From assembly GCF_000972845.2 (NCBI RefSeq), contig NC_040017.1:27511441-27575440 (forward strand): DNA of 64,000 nt, given 5' to 3'. This document shows, piece by piece, positions 1 to 12,231 of the stretch. Source of the stretch: Larimichthys crocea. Taxonomy: Eukaryota; Chordata; Actinopteri; Sciaenidae. Made by a program: the position numbers and the translations under genes. The notes below the pieces were generated by a model. That model saw only the letters and a program-made list of their open reading frames with translations. It was not told where the DNA came from and did not search any database. Position 1 is the first letter of the stretch; each line of letters opens with the position of its first letter.

Positions 1-192
1 AGGATCACAGATCACAGTTATTATGATTTAGTCATCTTTAGTTAAATGTCACAGAAAAAGTCAATTCAAAGACTTTTTGTCTTATAATTTACAAAACGCG
101 TTTTTCTTTTGGTGCCGTAGCTACGGGTAGCGTTAAAGGACAGTCTTGTGTTGAGCGCTTAGCTCGTCAGCTGACTTCGTCTTCACCTGGAC
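1..192 (+). promoter_or_regulatory. ints4: ints4 promoter and 5' UTR
   Basis: This stretch lies directly upstream of the ints4 start codon at 193, which follows a favourable ACATGG context. The CpG content rises after about 95 and continues into intron 1 (about 350-390 is a G/C-rich run of repeated CCCGGCTCGG-like words). No TATA box is evident, as expected for a housekeeping gene. The transcription start cannot be fixed from sequence alone. Confidence 0.5.
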
Positions 193-3100
193 ATGGCAGC
201 TCACCTGAAGAAGAGAGTCTACGAGGAGTTCTCCAGAGTCGTTCAGGTGAGGTGGAAAAACAGAAACACGAAACATGAGAAATGTCCGCGAGAGCGACCC
301 GTAGATACCTTAGCACGTTAGCTCATGCTAATGCTAAAGCGGCTAACGGGCCCGGCCCGGCTCGGCTCGGCCCGGCTCGGCGTCTTTGTACCGAATAAAT
401 GGACCGTTTACCGGCAGGTGTGAGTTTGTCCGCTGGCTGCTGTTAATGTGAACAAAGTAACGTGAAGTGCAGGTAACGACGTTACTGTAACTGTTAGCAC
501 ACACCTGTTATTAATATGAATACATCCTGAACACCTGACACACAAACACCTCATCACACCTGAGTTCTACTGCACCGTGTCCTCACCTGTTGAAGGCACA
601 CCTGTGATTACACCCAGGGACGGACACTGTGCATTTACTGACTGTATACAGTCAGCAAGATTAAAAATAAAGGCATTTTTATTTAACTTTTACTGCCCAG
701 AACACGTAGAAACAAAGAATTCATTTCATTATTATATTTATAATATATATACACTCAGTGATGGTGGTTTAATCATTTTATATTGGTGTTTACCTATTTT
801 TGGGTTTTGTTTTGTAATACAAAGTCAGGGATATATTATATTTATCTATAAGAATCAGGTTTATCTAAACAAGCTGCATGAAGCTTGTTATTGTATTACT
901 CATTATTTAAAGAGTTTATAAGTTCTTCTTCTTTCAAATATGTATTTCTATGTTTAAATGTTTCTTTCAAATATGTATTTCTATGTTTAAATGTTTTGCC
1001 TTATTTTTAATTTTTGTTTGCATATTCAAAATAAACACTTCAATCAATCAATCAATCAATCACTGCTGCAGATGCTGTGAGGAGGTCAAAGAATATGAAA
1101 TAAGTAAACACGATGAAGGACAGTCTGATAAATGAATGAATGAATGAATAAATAAATATGGATAAATTGAGCGACACAGATGTACAGCAGCAACAAAACA
1201 ATAACTAACTCTAAACTTTAATGGAGATATGAGAGTTACTGTTGTGGAGAGCTTGCTGAAGTCAAAGGTCAAAGGTCAGGAGTTCAGAAAGTGTTCAGGA
1301 GCCTCTGATGTCTTATGCTGTATTATTTATTGACGCTTGGCCAAGGAGAATTAGAGACACTCTCAAAGTTCATCAGAAGTGCCTGAGTCGGTCTCACATT
1401 CTGCCCAACTCATCCTGGTGGATCGACTTTAAACCCCAAGATAACAGCACAAATACTACACGCCCAGAATTAGTCACAGAGAATGTCTTTACCCATGGAG
1501 GTGTTATTGTCAGCATATTCTAGTCTGGAGACACAGATGTCTGTTTACGCAGATTGGACCGTCAACAACAAGCTATCTATTATGTCTATGAAGGCAGCAA
1601 CAGGTCTCTGTGACCCTGGACACCACAGTGTTGAGATAGACTGGCACCTACTGTTCCCAACCAAAGCCAAACAACTAATACTGCTGAGGACCTCAAGGCC
1701 CACACGGGACCTCAAGGCCCACACGGGACCTCAAGGCCCACACGGGACCTCGTGTAACCTCAGGAGAGAAAAGTCCAGAACAGGAATGATGATAATAAAA
1801 ATAATAGCAGCAGGCTCGACTGATCTGTACGTGAGAACCTAAAGACTGTTTTCTGTCCACAGATTCCTCATGAAGAGGCTCCGGCCAAGAAGTTGCGTCT
1901 GTCCAAGCCCAGCAAGTCTGCGGCTCTGCACATCGACCTCTGCAAGGCCACCAACTCCACCGACGCTCTGCAGTACCTGCTGCAGTTCGCACGCAAGCCT
2001 GTAGAGACGGAGAGCGTGGAGGGAGTGGTCAGGATCCTGCTGGAGCATTACTACAAGGTAAAGAGCTGCGAGCGGGGATATGTGGGAATAATCTATGATC
2101 TACAGAGGGATTCATGAACATCTTTGATGTTGTCCTCCACCAGGAGACAGACAACTCTGTGAGGCTGAAGATCGCCTCTCTGCTGGGTCTGCTGTCCAAA
2201 ACTCAGGGCTTCAGCCCCGACTGCATCGTGGACGACGCCATCAACACACTCAGCAATGAGAGTAAGACACGCTGACGCGTCTCCACCTTTGATTCTTTCC
2301 ACTCACCTGATCACACACTCAGCGTGTCACTCTCTGTCCACAGAGTCCCACCAGGTCCTCGCTCAGCTGCTGGACACTCTGCTGGTCATCGGTACACAGC
2401 TGCCTGAGAGTCCTGCAGTCAGACAGAGGCTCATCGAGGTGGCCTGCAAGGTGACACACACGCACACACACACACACACAGTTCAAACACATGGCTCATC
2501 AGTCAGTCTTTACGGACTGAACAGGACCTCCTGCACAAAGCATCAGACCTCTCGTGTGTTTTGTCTCCTTCCTCTTCTCAGCATCTGTCTGACACGTATT
2601 TCATGGTGAGGAACAAATGTCTGCAGCTCCTCGGATGTCTCGGCACGGTGGACTCTCCTCTGACCAAAGACAGCGAAGGACTGGCCACATCATTGGGTTT
2701 GTATTAGTTTGTTTTCAATCAAGCATCCTCGATGCTTTTAAATGTACCGGGACGGGTACATCTTTAAAAATATCTGCCGTTACAGTCAGAACTCAAAGAT
2801 TTGAAGTCACGTCTTGAAAACTCACATCTTCGTGTCACTGTTGTGCTTTGATTTGTTCTCATGGTTCTGTTGCGTCATGTCACGTCACATGTTTCTCCAG
2901 GAGGCGTGAGGGACGTCCAGAGTATCATCAGCGACTACTTTGGAGACCAGGACCCCAGAGTCCGCACCGGAGCCATCAAATCCATGGTAGGACACCGCCG
3001 ACACTAAAATCCAGCCTCGTCCCAGTGATTGTTTCTGTGTCACTCATCTCATTCTGCGTGCTAACGTTTGTTTTCCAGCTGCAGCTGCACGAGAGAGGAA

Positions 3101-3675
3101 TGAAGATCCACGAGATCATTTATGACCAGGTAACACAGCTGACCTGCTTTTTATTGTTTCCTTAAGAAAACACAGTAATGATACAACAACAGACCCAAAA
3201 CCAAATCAGTAAATCAAATATGTGTGTGTGTGTGTGTGTTTGCAGGCCTGCAGGCTGCTGTCAGATGATTATGAGCAGGTCCGCTCTGCAGCAGTTCAGA
3301 TGGTTTGGGTGCTCAGCCAGCTGTACCCAGAGAGGTGAGAAGAGCCGAGATGTTCAGAGTGACTTCACTGTTCACAGCGGGAAGGAGGGAAGTTCAAACC
3401 GCTCGTGTTAGAAGTGTTCGGTCACAACATGAGTTACATTTGTCATGTTGACATTTTGATTTGGTCAGCTGAACACTAAAAGTCGATGCCTAACTCGACA
3501 TTCACCGTCCTGTCTGTCCAATCAGCATCGTGCCCATCCCGTCGTCCAATGAGGAGATCCGACTGGTCGATGACGCATTTGGGAAGATCAGTCACATGGT
3601 CAGCGATGGCTCCTGGATGGTCCGAGTGCAGGCCGCCAAAACACTGGTGAGGGAACAGGACGACACACATCTACG

Positions 3676-3728
<53 letters not shown>

Positions 3729-4398
3729 AACTTTAAAGAGTGAAATCTTTTCTCGTGTGTCAGGGCTCCATGCTGCAGGTCAGTCCTCACTTCCTGGAGC
3801 AAACTTTGGATAAGAAGCTGATGTCCGATCTCAGGGTGAGTGACTGCAGGTATCTGTTTTTACAGATATGAACTCTGCGAGCACAACAAGACGTTTACCT
3901 TCTGCTCGTCCTTTTTCTCTGTGTGCAGAGGAAGCGTACGGCTCATGAACGGGCTAAAGAACTCTTCACCTCTGGAGAGTTTTCCTCAGGCAGGAAGTGG
4001 GCCGACGACGCCCCCAAAGAGAAACTGGACACAAACACTGTGAACCTGATCGCCTCGGGGGCCTGCGGCGCCTTCGTCCACGGCCTGGAGGACGAGATGT
4101 TTGGTACGTCAAACACTGTCTTTGTAAACAGAGCAAAGCACACATGTGATGTTCAGACACAGCCGATGTTATTCTTTCATATTCTTTCAGAGGTCCGCAT
4201 CGCGGCGGTGGAGGCGTTGTGTCAGCTCGCCCGCTCGTCTGCCAGCTTCGCCGAGAAGTGTCTGGACTTCCTGGTCGACATGTTCAACGACGAGATCGAG
4301 GAAGTGAGGCTGCAGTCCATCCACGTGCTGAGAGAAATCTCTACACACATCACACTCAGAGAGGACCAGCTGGACACCGTGCTGGCTGTGCTGGAGGT

Positions 4399-4429
<31 letters not shown>

Positions 4430-6025
4430 GGTTACTTGTTATCACATTGATGAAGTCTTTGTCGACCTCCAGGACTCGTCTCGTGACATCAGAGAAGCTC
4501 TCCATGAGTTAATCTGTTTCACCAACGTCTCCACCAAAGAGTGTATCCAGCTCGCTCTGCTGGAGCTGCTGAAGAACCTCAACAAGTATCCCACCGACCG
4601 CAACTCTGTCTGGAAGTAAGACTTTGTCTGGTGAAGACGTCGTGTTTTGTTTTGTCCTTCGTCGATCTGATGATGTGTTTGTGTTCTTCTCTCCTCTCAG
4701 GTGTCTGAAGTTCTTGGGCTCCCGTCACCCGACGCTGGTGTTGCCTCTGGTTCCTGAACTGCTCAGCACACACCCGTACTTCGACACACCAGAGCCTGAC
4801 ATGGACGACCCGGCCTGTATCCTTCACACAGTCTCCACATCACCTGATCCCTCAGAGGCAGACGGACACACGGCTGTTTGACTTGTTCGAACCATGAACT
4901 GTTCTTCTCTCTTGACTCTGGTTGCTGATCTCAGACATCGCAGTGCTCGTGTTGGTGTTCAACGCTGCCAAGTCGTGTCCCACCATGCCGGCGCTGTTCT
5001 CCGACCACACCTTCAGACACTACGCCTACCTGAGGGACAGCCTGTCGCACCTCGTGCCACCGCTCAGAGTGAGAAATGAAATGACGCAGTCTTCAGAATA
5101 AGATCAACAGTCGACTGGGCTAGTGAAGAATAATTAATCATTTCAGCTTGTAACTGCTCAAACATTTAGAGAAAAAAGGCTGTTGTTGCTTACAGTGTGT
5201 ACACATGCTGTAGCCACATGTAGAAGTTTGATCAGACAGTCATTTTTAGTTCTTCTGTCTTTTTAAACTCCTCAGTTGAGACTTTTTGTGGCTGAAACTG
5301 GAAACAGGTTCCTTAAAACCAGGTTCCTTAAAACGTCTCTGAGATCTTAGAAGAGTTCAGTAACAGGCCAAAGCTGCAGTCCTTCAGTATTTTATCAGAC
5401 CACAGACACACGTCCTTTTACAGTCCATGATAAACTCTCTGTCTGTCCCGTTAACCATCCTCCTGTCTCTTAGTTGCCCGGTAACGGTCTGGACTTGGTG
5501 GACTCGCGTTGTGGTTTGGGCTCTGTGGAATCAGCACAGCTCTTCCTTCAGCAGAGTCTGAACAGGATCAGCACCATCCAGAACCTGGAAGCACCCGGAG
5601 CCCAGGACCTGCTGGACTTCACCATACGGTACACACACACACACACACACACACCACTTGAGCTGACTCTTGGTATTTTGTGAGGCTGCGTGCAGCGGCT
5701 CTGCCACGGAAAGCGCCCCACACACTGTTAGCGCTGCGGTCGAGCGGCAGTTTACGGAGTGATGCAACAAACGGTGTGATTGTTTGTGCTGAGGGCTTCA
5801 GCGCTCTTTGACCTGGTTCTGGGACTCGGTGTGATCTACTTTGTGGCTGAGCTGTTGTTGGCGTCAGGCCTTTCCACTCCACAATAAGACACCTTAAAGC
5901 TGACCTAGGCAGAAATTTCACAAGTCATCACTGACTCACTCTAAATGTTTGTCTGTGGAGGTGGGCGTGGATTAAATCCCTGAACTCACTGATTTTTGGT
6001 CACGTAATGTGTCCAAACGCACGCA

Positions 6026-6057
<32 letters not shown>

Positions 6058-6955
6058 CACACACACTTAATATTTTAACTGGAGCTAAGTCATCATGCGT
6101 CACAGGATGGATTTTTAAAAATCATCGGTGCTCGGACAAAGTTTGAAAGTTGTTTTATGACCTGTTTATCTGAATGTAACTGGTGAAGTTCAGCATCTCA
6201 TTGGTCGATGTATGTTAATGTCACGGTGTCCTTTCTGTCTGTCTGTGTCTGTCTGTCTGCAGGGACCTGCGCCGGCTTGGTGAGCTGCAGACGGAGCTCG
6301 CTGGAGCTGCAGATTTCTGTGCGACATACCTGCGCTGCCAGCTGCTGCTCATGAAGGTAGGAGTGACTGATCTTTCTCTGGGAGGCCTGTGTGTTATTTG
6401 CTTTAGTGTGTGTGTGGGGGTGTGTGTGTGGGTGTGTGTGTGGTGTAAAGGTAACATCATCATCAGTCTAAGACGCTCGATGTTTGCTCAGGCTCTGCAG
6501 GAGAAGCTGTGGAACATGGCTGTCCCTCTCTGCTTCAAACAAAACGTCACGGCCACGGCGGCAGCTCAGCAGGTCAGCACACACACTCATGTTGGTACCC
6601 GTGAGATCATTCACACATAGTTCTGTCTGATTAAATGTTTGTGTGTGTGTGTGTGTGTGTTTGTTTGCAGATCTTAGAGGAAACGTACAAGCTGGAGTTT
6701 CTGTACAGCGGTTTGGACAACAGGCAGGTGGCCACCATCCATCACGTCCGCCTGCAGGCCAAAGCTCTGCAGCTCATCCTGACTGCTCGCACCAGGCAGG
6801 GGTGAGGACACACACACACACACACACACACACTGATCATACACATGTAAGATTCCATCTGTATGCAGATGTTTCATAGTTGGTCATTTGTCTCCAGGTT
6901 GGAGCCGCTCATCAGCAGCTGTGAGAAGTTTCTGCAGGACATCGAGTCTTTTCAC

Positions 6956-6990
<35 letters not shown>

Positions 6991-7917
6991 TTTATATTGT
7001 GTGTCCACACACACTCTCCTCTCGCTGTCTTCATCCCATGTTGTCTGTGACCCTCAGGCTGTTTCTGACAGAGCTGCCCCACCTTCAGGACAGTTTTGTG
7101 GATAAACTCCTGGAGCTGATGCCCTGGCTGTCGTCCTGTAAACCTGTGGAGCTGGTGAAGATCCTGCAGACGACGCTGAGACAGAGCGGCCTGCTGCAGC
7201 TCCGACTTCAGCCTGAGCAGGTGTGATGAGGAAACACGGCGTGCTGACACAAAGATATGTTAACACGTCTTTCAAACACTTTCTTTGTTTTCATCAGATT
7301 CATCGAGCGACAGCCACCATCATCGAGCCAACGGGGGAGTCTGACAACCCGCTGAGGTTCACGTCTGGCCTGGTGGTGGCGCTAGACATTGATGCAACAC
7401 TGGAGCACGTCCAAGACCCGCAGAACACGGTGAAGGTTCAGGTCAGTCTGACGTAATGTTTCTGATATTACCAGATGAGTTCTGTCTGTCTGCTCGCTCA
7501 CTCTGAACATCAACACCTTCTGTGTGTCAGGTTCTGTATCCAGACGGTCAGAGTCATGTGATCCATCCTAAACCTGGAGACTTCAGAAAGCCTGGACCAG
7601 CCAGACACAGACTCATCACACAGGTTTACCTCTCACACACCGCGTGGACAGGTCAGTATAACACACACACACACACACTCCTGATGTTTTCATCTCAGAG
7701 GTGTACAGACTTCAACCCTCTCCGTCTTTCTCCTTCAGAGCCGTCTCAGATTGAAGTGCGCCTCCTGCTGGCCTACAGTTCCTCCTCCTCGCCTTCCAAG
7801 CTGGGATGGAGCGACAGCATCGACAGCCTTCCGCCGCCGGAAGCCGCCGTAGAGGGCACCATTCCATTCAGCAAACCCGTGAAAGTCTTCATCATGCCCA
7901 AACCTACGAGACGCTGA
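193..7917 (+). CDS. ints4: Integrator complex subunit 4
   Basis: INTS4 is a nuclear scaffold subunit of Integrator. With INTS9 and INTS11 it forms the cleavage module that cuts snRNA 3' ends and attenuates paused transcripts. The 24 coding exons are 193-246, 1863-2057, 2144-2261, 2344-2450, 2582-2696, 2901-2986, 3079-3129, 3246-3334, 3526-3646, 3764-3835, 3929-4103, 4191-4396, 4473-4615, 4701-4816, 4935-5068, 5474-5628, 6263-6356, 6492-6572, 6671-6801, 6898-6957, 7058-7220, 7298-7441, 7531-7651 and 7739-7917. They sum to 2910 nt, giving 969 residues; the human protein is about 963. All introns are GT-AG and phases match. The N-terminus [13 protein letters not shown] and the end IMPKPTRR are diagnostic. 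The first half is HEAT-repeat-like helices (for example [37 protein letters not shown]); the C-terminal part is the beta-rich domain. Several introns begin or end in CA/GT repeats. It is convergent with aamdc. Confidence 0.97.
247..1862. other. ints4 intron 1 with short tandem duplications
   Basis: The intron runs from the donor after codon 18 to the acceptor at 1862. It contains a 33-bp sequence present twice in tandem (about 928-993), an (ATCA)n run near 1040-1061, an (AATG)n run near 1131-1150, and a 20-bp G/C-rich unit beginning ACCTCAAGGCCCACAC repeated three times (about 1690-1749). Short open frames here lack splice context and homology and are not called as genes. Confidence 0.6.
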
Positions 7918-8474
7918 CGGAGCTCACAGCGACAGAAAGACTGTCAGTGTTTCAGGACTGACGCAGCTGCTCGCTCGTCGTCGTGTTTCACATTTACAGT
8001 CAGCTGTGCAGAAAAGATGCTTTAGCTTCACTTTTATAGTTACAGGAAGCTTTGTTGACTCGATGTGTCACGTGTACGGGAATATTTTTGTATGTACAAA
8101 TCTAAAGAAACTCGTGACGTTGATGATTCATGTTCTAGTTTTATTTTGTAGCAAACAAGCAAACTCCTGAAAAACATCCGTACATTCATTACCAACACAT
8201 GATCATAAGAAAACTGTGTCTTCAGTTTGATCAGTTACAAGCAGATCTTCATCCTAAAAACAGCTGAGTCACACTCAGGCCTCATTTATAGATTTAAATG
8301 ATCTCTGAGCTCGTCAGTAAACGAACTCTGGTCTTTATCTGAAGCATTAAGGCGTCTGTGCTCATGCTGAGAGCTCGAGGAGCCGGCTCTACATTTGGCA
8401 AACAGAGGCAGCGATGCACTACAGGCTGCGCCTCGTGTTCTGTGCATCATCTCAGAGAGGCAATGGTGAGATGA
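7918..8474. other. Convergent 3' UTR region of ints4 and aamdc
   Basis: This is the 557-bp tail-to-tail gap between the ints4 stop (7917) and the aamdc stop (8475, minus strand). A minus-strand AATAAA (plus-strand tttatt at 8140-8145) could end the aamdc transcript. I see no canonical AATAAA for ints4 on the plus strand close to its stop. No further gene is visible. Confidence 0.5.
8140..8145 (-). terminator. Candidate aamdc polyadenylation signal
   Basis: The plus strand reads tttatt, giving AATAAA on the minus strand about 330 nt beyond the aamdc stop. The position is plausible, but the hexamer alone is weak evidence. Confidence 0.35.
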
Positions 8475-9080
<606 letters not shown>

Positions 9081-9298
9081 TCACTGACCAAAGACACTTC
9101 AGCGTTAGTGGACAACCGGCTCCACGTCTCCTCACACTGTAGTAAACTTCAAATATTCGTCTCATGAAACCTTCAACGGTTTAAAAACTCACAGATCATC
9201 TGAGACGAACGTCTGCTGCCAGTTCTGCTGTTATTCATAGGAGCTGACTCTGAGCTATTTCTGTACTGCACAGACTCATGCTACCAAAACAAGAAGAA

Positions 9299-9301
<3 letters not shown>

Positions 9302-9350
<49 letters not shown>
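9302..9350. repeat. (GT)n microsatellite
   Basis: An uninterrupted GT run of about 47 bp in the aamdc 5' region. Confidence 0.95.
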
Positions 9351-9435
9351 AGACCTGTTTAACATAATAAACCTCCACAGGTTAAAACTATGAGAAATGG
9401 AGCTGCAGTGTGTGGTGAAACCAAGCTGCTCTCAC

Positions 9436-9487
9436 CTGTCTCGATGTCCACAAACGATCACAGCTGATCCTCAACGTCTTCTTCCTC
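9436..9487 (-). other. aamdc: Candidate aamdc 5' UTR exon
   Basis: Read on the minus strand, this 52-nt segment is bounded by an acceptor (TTTAACTGCAG) and a strong donor (GACAG followed by GTGAGA). The aamdc coding exon begins just after an acceptor, so at least one upstream non-coding exon is expected. This is inference from splice signals only. Confidence 0.35.
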
Positions 9488-9854
9488 CTGCAGTTAAAGG
9501 GAAACACACAAACACACAACACACAACACACGCTTAACCCAGCGCTCAGCACGAGCCACAATCAACACACAAATAAGATTCATGGGTTTGGGAGCCACAT
9601 GTGACTCAGACACTATGACTAACCTGAACAGTATGAGAACTCTGCTAATGTGAACAAGACAGCAAAGATCATACCAACACAAAACAACCAGGGAGACTAA
9701 AAAATAAATAATGAAGATTCACTCTTTTGCAATCAACACGTTTTCTCTTTGAACTCTGACCATCAGTTCAACACAAGTGACCACATGGAGCCTGTTCATA
9801 CAGAGACTACTCTCTGAAACAGGCTCTGCTTGTTATCATTAGACATGTACAGGG

Positions 9855-10036
9855 GGGTGCACGTTCCTGGAGGTACTGCAATACCAGGTCGCGGTGGAGT
9901 GGACGGAGCAAGCCCCTATTCCATCTCCCTGTTCCAAAAATAATTTAATATATGGTCCCCGGGTAGGAGACGTATCAGATATTAAACTGATAAGAACAGA
10001 TACTACACTTGACTAGCCAAAAGGCCGAGAAGCGAT
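9855..10036 (-). ncRNA. U2 spliceosomal snRNA gene, variant or pseudogene
   Basis: The reverse complement starts ATCGCTTCTCGGCCTTTTGG, the canonical 5' end of U2. It continues through the intact branch-site recognition segment GTGTAGTATCTG, stem-loop II, an ATTTTTGG Sm-type site and the 3' loop CCTGGTATTGCAGTACCTCC, ending near GTGCACC. It is about 182 nt against roughly 188-191 for vertebrate U2. Small deletions are visible: two bases after GGCTA in the U2/U6 helix region, about two bases before the GACCTGG loop, and one in GAACGGTGC. These could mark a pseudogene, a divergent paralogue or base-level assembly errors. A PSE-like core AACCGTCA lies at -50 to -57, arguing that it arose as a promoter-driven gene rather than a retrocopy. 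Confidence 0.88.
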
Positions 10037-10085
10037 GCCGACAGAGGCGGAGAGAGGAGCTCACTGTTCGCGCTGCCAGTCTCAC

Positions 10086-10093
10086 TGACGGTT
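10086..10093 (-). promoter_or_regulatory. PSE-like core of the U2 gene
   Basis: The minus strand reads TTGAACCGTCAGTGAGA around this core, 50-57 bp upstream of the U2 5' end. The octamer AACCGTCA is identical to that at the same distance from both U1 genes, which is where the SNAPc-bound proximal sequence element of vertebrate snRNA genes sits. Confidence 0.55.
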
Positions 10094-10177
10094 CAAGTCT
10101 GAGGAAACTGATCAAGACAATGATGATTAGAAACAGTGACTGTAAATAATGATCGTTGTTCTAGGAAATGTTTGTAA

Positions 10178-10204
10178 CAATCCCTGCGGGATTAATAAAG
10201 TTTT
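10178..10204 (+). repeat. Retroposon-like 3' tail
   Basis: The sequence CCCTGCGGGATTAATAAAG resembles the hairpin-plus-AATAAAG tail that ends some teleost non-LTR elements. No coding part of an element is recognisable upstream. Confidence 0.3.
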
Positions 10205-10766
10205 TCTCTTCTCATTTCTAATTCTCCCTGACGCTCTCGGGTCACGTGCTGTCTCTTATCCAATAGGAGCTCGAGGTGGGAGGAGCCCGGTTCCGTTTAA
10301 AGACGTTACCGTGTAAACAGCTGAGTCACCGCCGTTAACGTGAACAGTAAACAGTGACCGGCTCTGTCACCGAGACGAAGAGAACAGTTTTTAATCCGCT
10401 GATTCGTTAAATTACTAAACTGCTTCAATTAAAAAACTACTCTACCTACTCACTGATGTGTAATACACAACAACGTCGCCTTGGCAACCGAATAACGGCT
10501 TTTTAAATCTCCTTCCTGTTTCCATGGTGACACGCGGAGCTGCAGCGCCCTCTGCTGGATGGATCAGATGACAGCAGCCCCCCCTCATGTATTTGATTTG
10601 TTATTATCAAACTGTTGTTCACACACATGACGCGACATGAATCCACTTTGAATAAAACAGAACAGTTTTATATCAGCAGATGAAGTCTGAAGAGTTTTAA
10701 ACAGAAACTCTTCCTGCAGCGCTGCAGCTTTCAGACTTACTGTGAGTTTATATTGGACATGTTTAT

Positions 10767-10930
10767 CAGGGGAGAGCGCGAACGCAGTCCCCCACTACCA
10801 GAAATTATGCAGTCGAGATTCCCACATTTGGGGAATTCGCAGAGGTCAGCTCCGCCGGAGTGCAATGGCTGAGCCTCGCCCTGGGTGAACCACCTTCTTG
10901 ATCATGGTGTCTCCCCTGCCAGGTAAGTAT
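10767..10930 (-). ncRNA. U1 spliceosomal snRNA, copy 1
   Basis: The minus strand starts ATACTTACCTGGCAGGGG, the exact 5'-splice-site-pairing end of U1, and runs 164 nt to CGCGCTCTCCCCTG, the full vertebrate length. Stem-loop I (GATCAAGAAGG), the loop II segment ATTGCACTCC and the ATAATTTCTGG Sm region are all recognisable. It differs from copy 2 at one position (GACCTCTGCG here, GACCCCTGCG in copy 2); copy 2 has the form I recall from human U1. The PSE-like core is present at -53 to -60, but the upstream SPH element seen in copy 2 is absent, so expression may be weak. Confidence 0.92.
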
Positions 10931-10982
10931 GAGTTGTACAGCTCGGAGGCAGAGGGGTCTCTGCGGGGGGACGACCCCTCGG

Positions 10983-10990
10983 TGACGGTT
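10983..10990 (-). promoter_or_regulatory. PSE-like core of U1 copy 1
   Basis: The minus-strand AACCGTCA within TACAACCGTCACCGAGG lies 53-60 bp upstream of the U1 5' end. It is identical in copy 2 and matches the U2 gene. Confidence 0.55.
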
Positions 10991-11165
10991 GTAGACTTAC
11001 ACCGTGAGTCATAAGAACACGTCATCAAATCACAGCACGGTAAACGATGTGAGCAACAGTCACACCTGTCCGCCTCACCTGAGCAGGAATCTCTTCATCG
11101 ACGATCTTTGCAACAAGTTTAAAGTCCGCGTTAGACCGAGTCATGAACTGCGCATGCGCCACAAA

Positions 11166-11463
11166 CTAGTGATGGGAAGTTCGGTTCTTTTTAAAGGAGT
11201 CGGATCATTTGACTCAGCTCACCCAAACGGCTCTTCATGTTACCACTGAAACCTTTCAGAATTCAGACAGATTTAGCGCTAACTTGTGATTTACATGTGT
11301 ACACATATCGTGTATATATTCAACACATCCTTTGTACTGAAGCATTCACAAGCAAATATTACATGTTCTAACATCGTCCAAATGCTGCTTCTTGTCACTC
11401 AACGGCTCCTGTACTGGAGCCGGCTCTTTGAACCGGCTCGTTCACCACAAACGGCTCCCTGTC
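11166..11463. mobile_element. Candidate insertion in the unit 1 spacer
   Basis: This ~300-bp block interrupts the alignment of repeat units 1 and 2 between TGCGCATGCGCC and AAGAGAAACAG. It starts AGTGATGGGAAGTTCGG and contains several GGCTC/ACGGCTC words, typical of short non-autonomous DNA elements of fish. No clear terminal inverted repeat pair can be made out, so the class is uncertain. Confidence 0.4.
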
Positions 11464-11861
11464 ACAAGAGAAACAGTTTTTAATCCGCTTTGATTCGTTA
11501 AATTAACTAAACTGCTTCAATTAAAAAACTACTCTACCTACGTCACTGTTATGTGTAATCACAATAACGTCGCCTTGGCAACCGAATAACGGCTCTTTTT
11601 AAATCTCCTTCCTGTTTCCATGGTGACACGCGGAGCTACAGCGCCCTCTGCTGGATCGATCAGGTGACAGCAGCCCCCCCCCTCATGTATTTGATTTGTT
11701 ATTATCAAACTGTTGTTCACACACATGACGCGACATGAATCCACTTTGAATAAAACAGAACAGTATTATATCATATGAAGTCTGAAGAGTTTCAAACAGA
11801 AACTCTTCCTGCAGAGCTGCAGCTGTCAGACTGACTGAGAGTTTTTATTGGACACGTTTAT

Positions 11862-12025
11862 CAGGGGAGAGCGCGAACGCAGTCCCCCACTACCAGAAAT
11901 TATGCAGTCGAGATTCCCACATTTGGGGAATTCGCAGGGGTCAGCTCCGCCGGAGTGCAATGGCTGAGCCTCGCCCTGGGTGAACCACCTTCTTGATCAT
12001 GGTGTCTCCCCTGCCAGGTAAGTAT
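11862..12025 (-). ncRNA. U1 spliceosomal snRNA, copy 2
   Basis: A full-length 164-nt U1 gene, read on the minus strand from ATACTTACCTGG to CTCTCCCCTG. U1 snRNA forms the snRNP that base-pairs with 5' splice sites. This copy has both a PSE-like core (12078-12085) and a perfect Staf/SPH match (12214-12231) at the distances expected of vertebrate snRNA promoters. Immediately downstream, a segment shared with copy 1 (GTCCAATAAAAACTCTCAG) sits where the Integrator-dependent 3' box is expected, although it matches the consensus only loosely. It is the best candidate for an active gene in the cluster. Confidence 0.95.
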
Positions 12026-12077
12026 GAGTTGTCCCGCTCGGAGGCAGAGGGGTCTCTGCGGGGGGACGACGCCTCGG

Positions 12078-12085
12078 TGACGGTT
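12078..12085 (-). promoter_or_regulatory. PSE-like core of U1 copy 2
   Basis: AACCGTCA on the minus strand, 53-60 bp upstream of the U1 5' end, inside GTTACAACCGTCACCGAGG. It is conserved between both U1 genes and the U2 gene. Confidence 0.58.
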
Positions 12086-12213
12086 GTAACATTCAACAAA
12101 CACCGAGACCCAGCAGCAGTGACTGTGCTCCAGCAGTCACAGGGATGTTTGCTCGTGTTTGTTGTAAATCTGCACAAACCTTCATTCAACAATTACACTT
12201 TACACACGGCGCT

Positions 12214-12231
12214 TTCCCGGCATGCACTGCG
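12214..12231. promoter_or_regulatory. Staf/ZNF143 (SPH) distal element of U1 copy 2
   Basis: TTCCCGGCATGCACTGCG fits every position of the Staf/SBF consensus as I recall it (YWCCCRNMATSCMYYRCR). It lies about 190-206 bp upstream of the U1 5' end, the usual place for the distal sequence element of vertebrate snRNA genes. The surrounding segment is deleted in copy 1. Confidence 0.7.

Noticed and set aside
577..921. 114-codon open frame in ints4 intron 1
   Set aside because: AT-rich chance frame in the intron; no homology.
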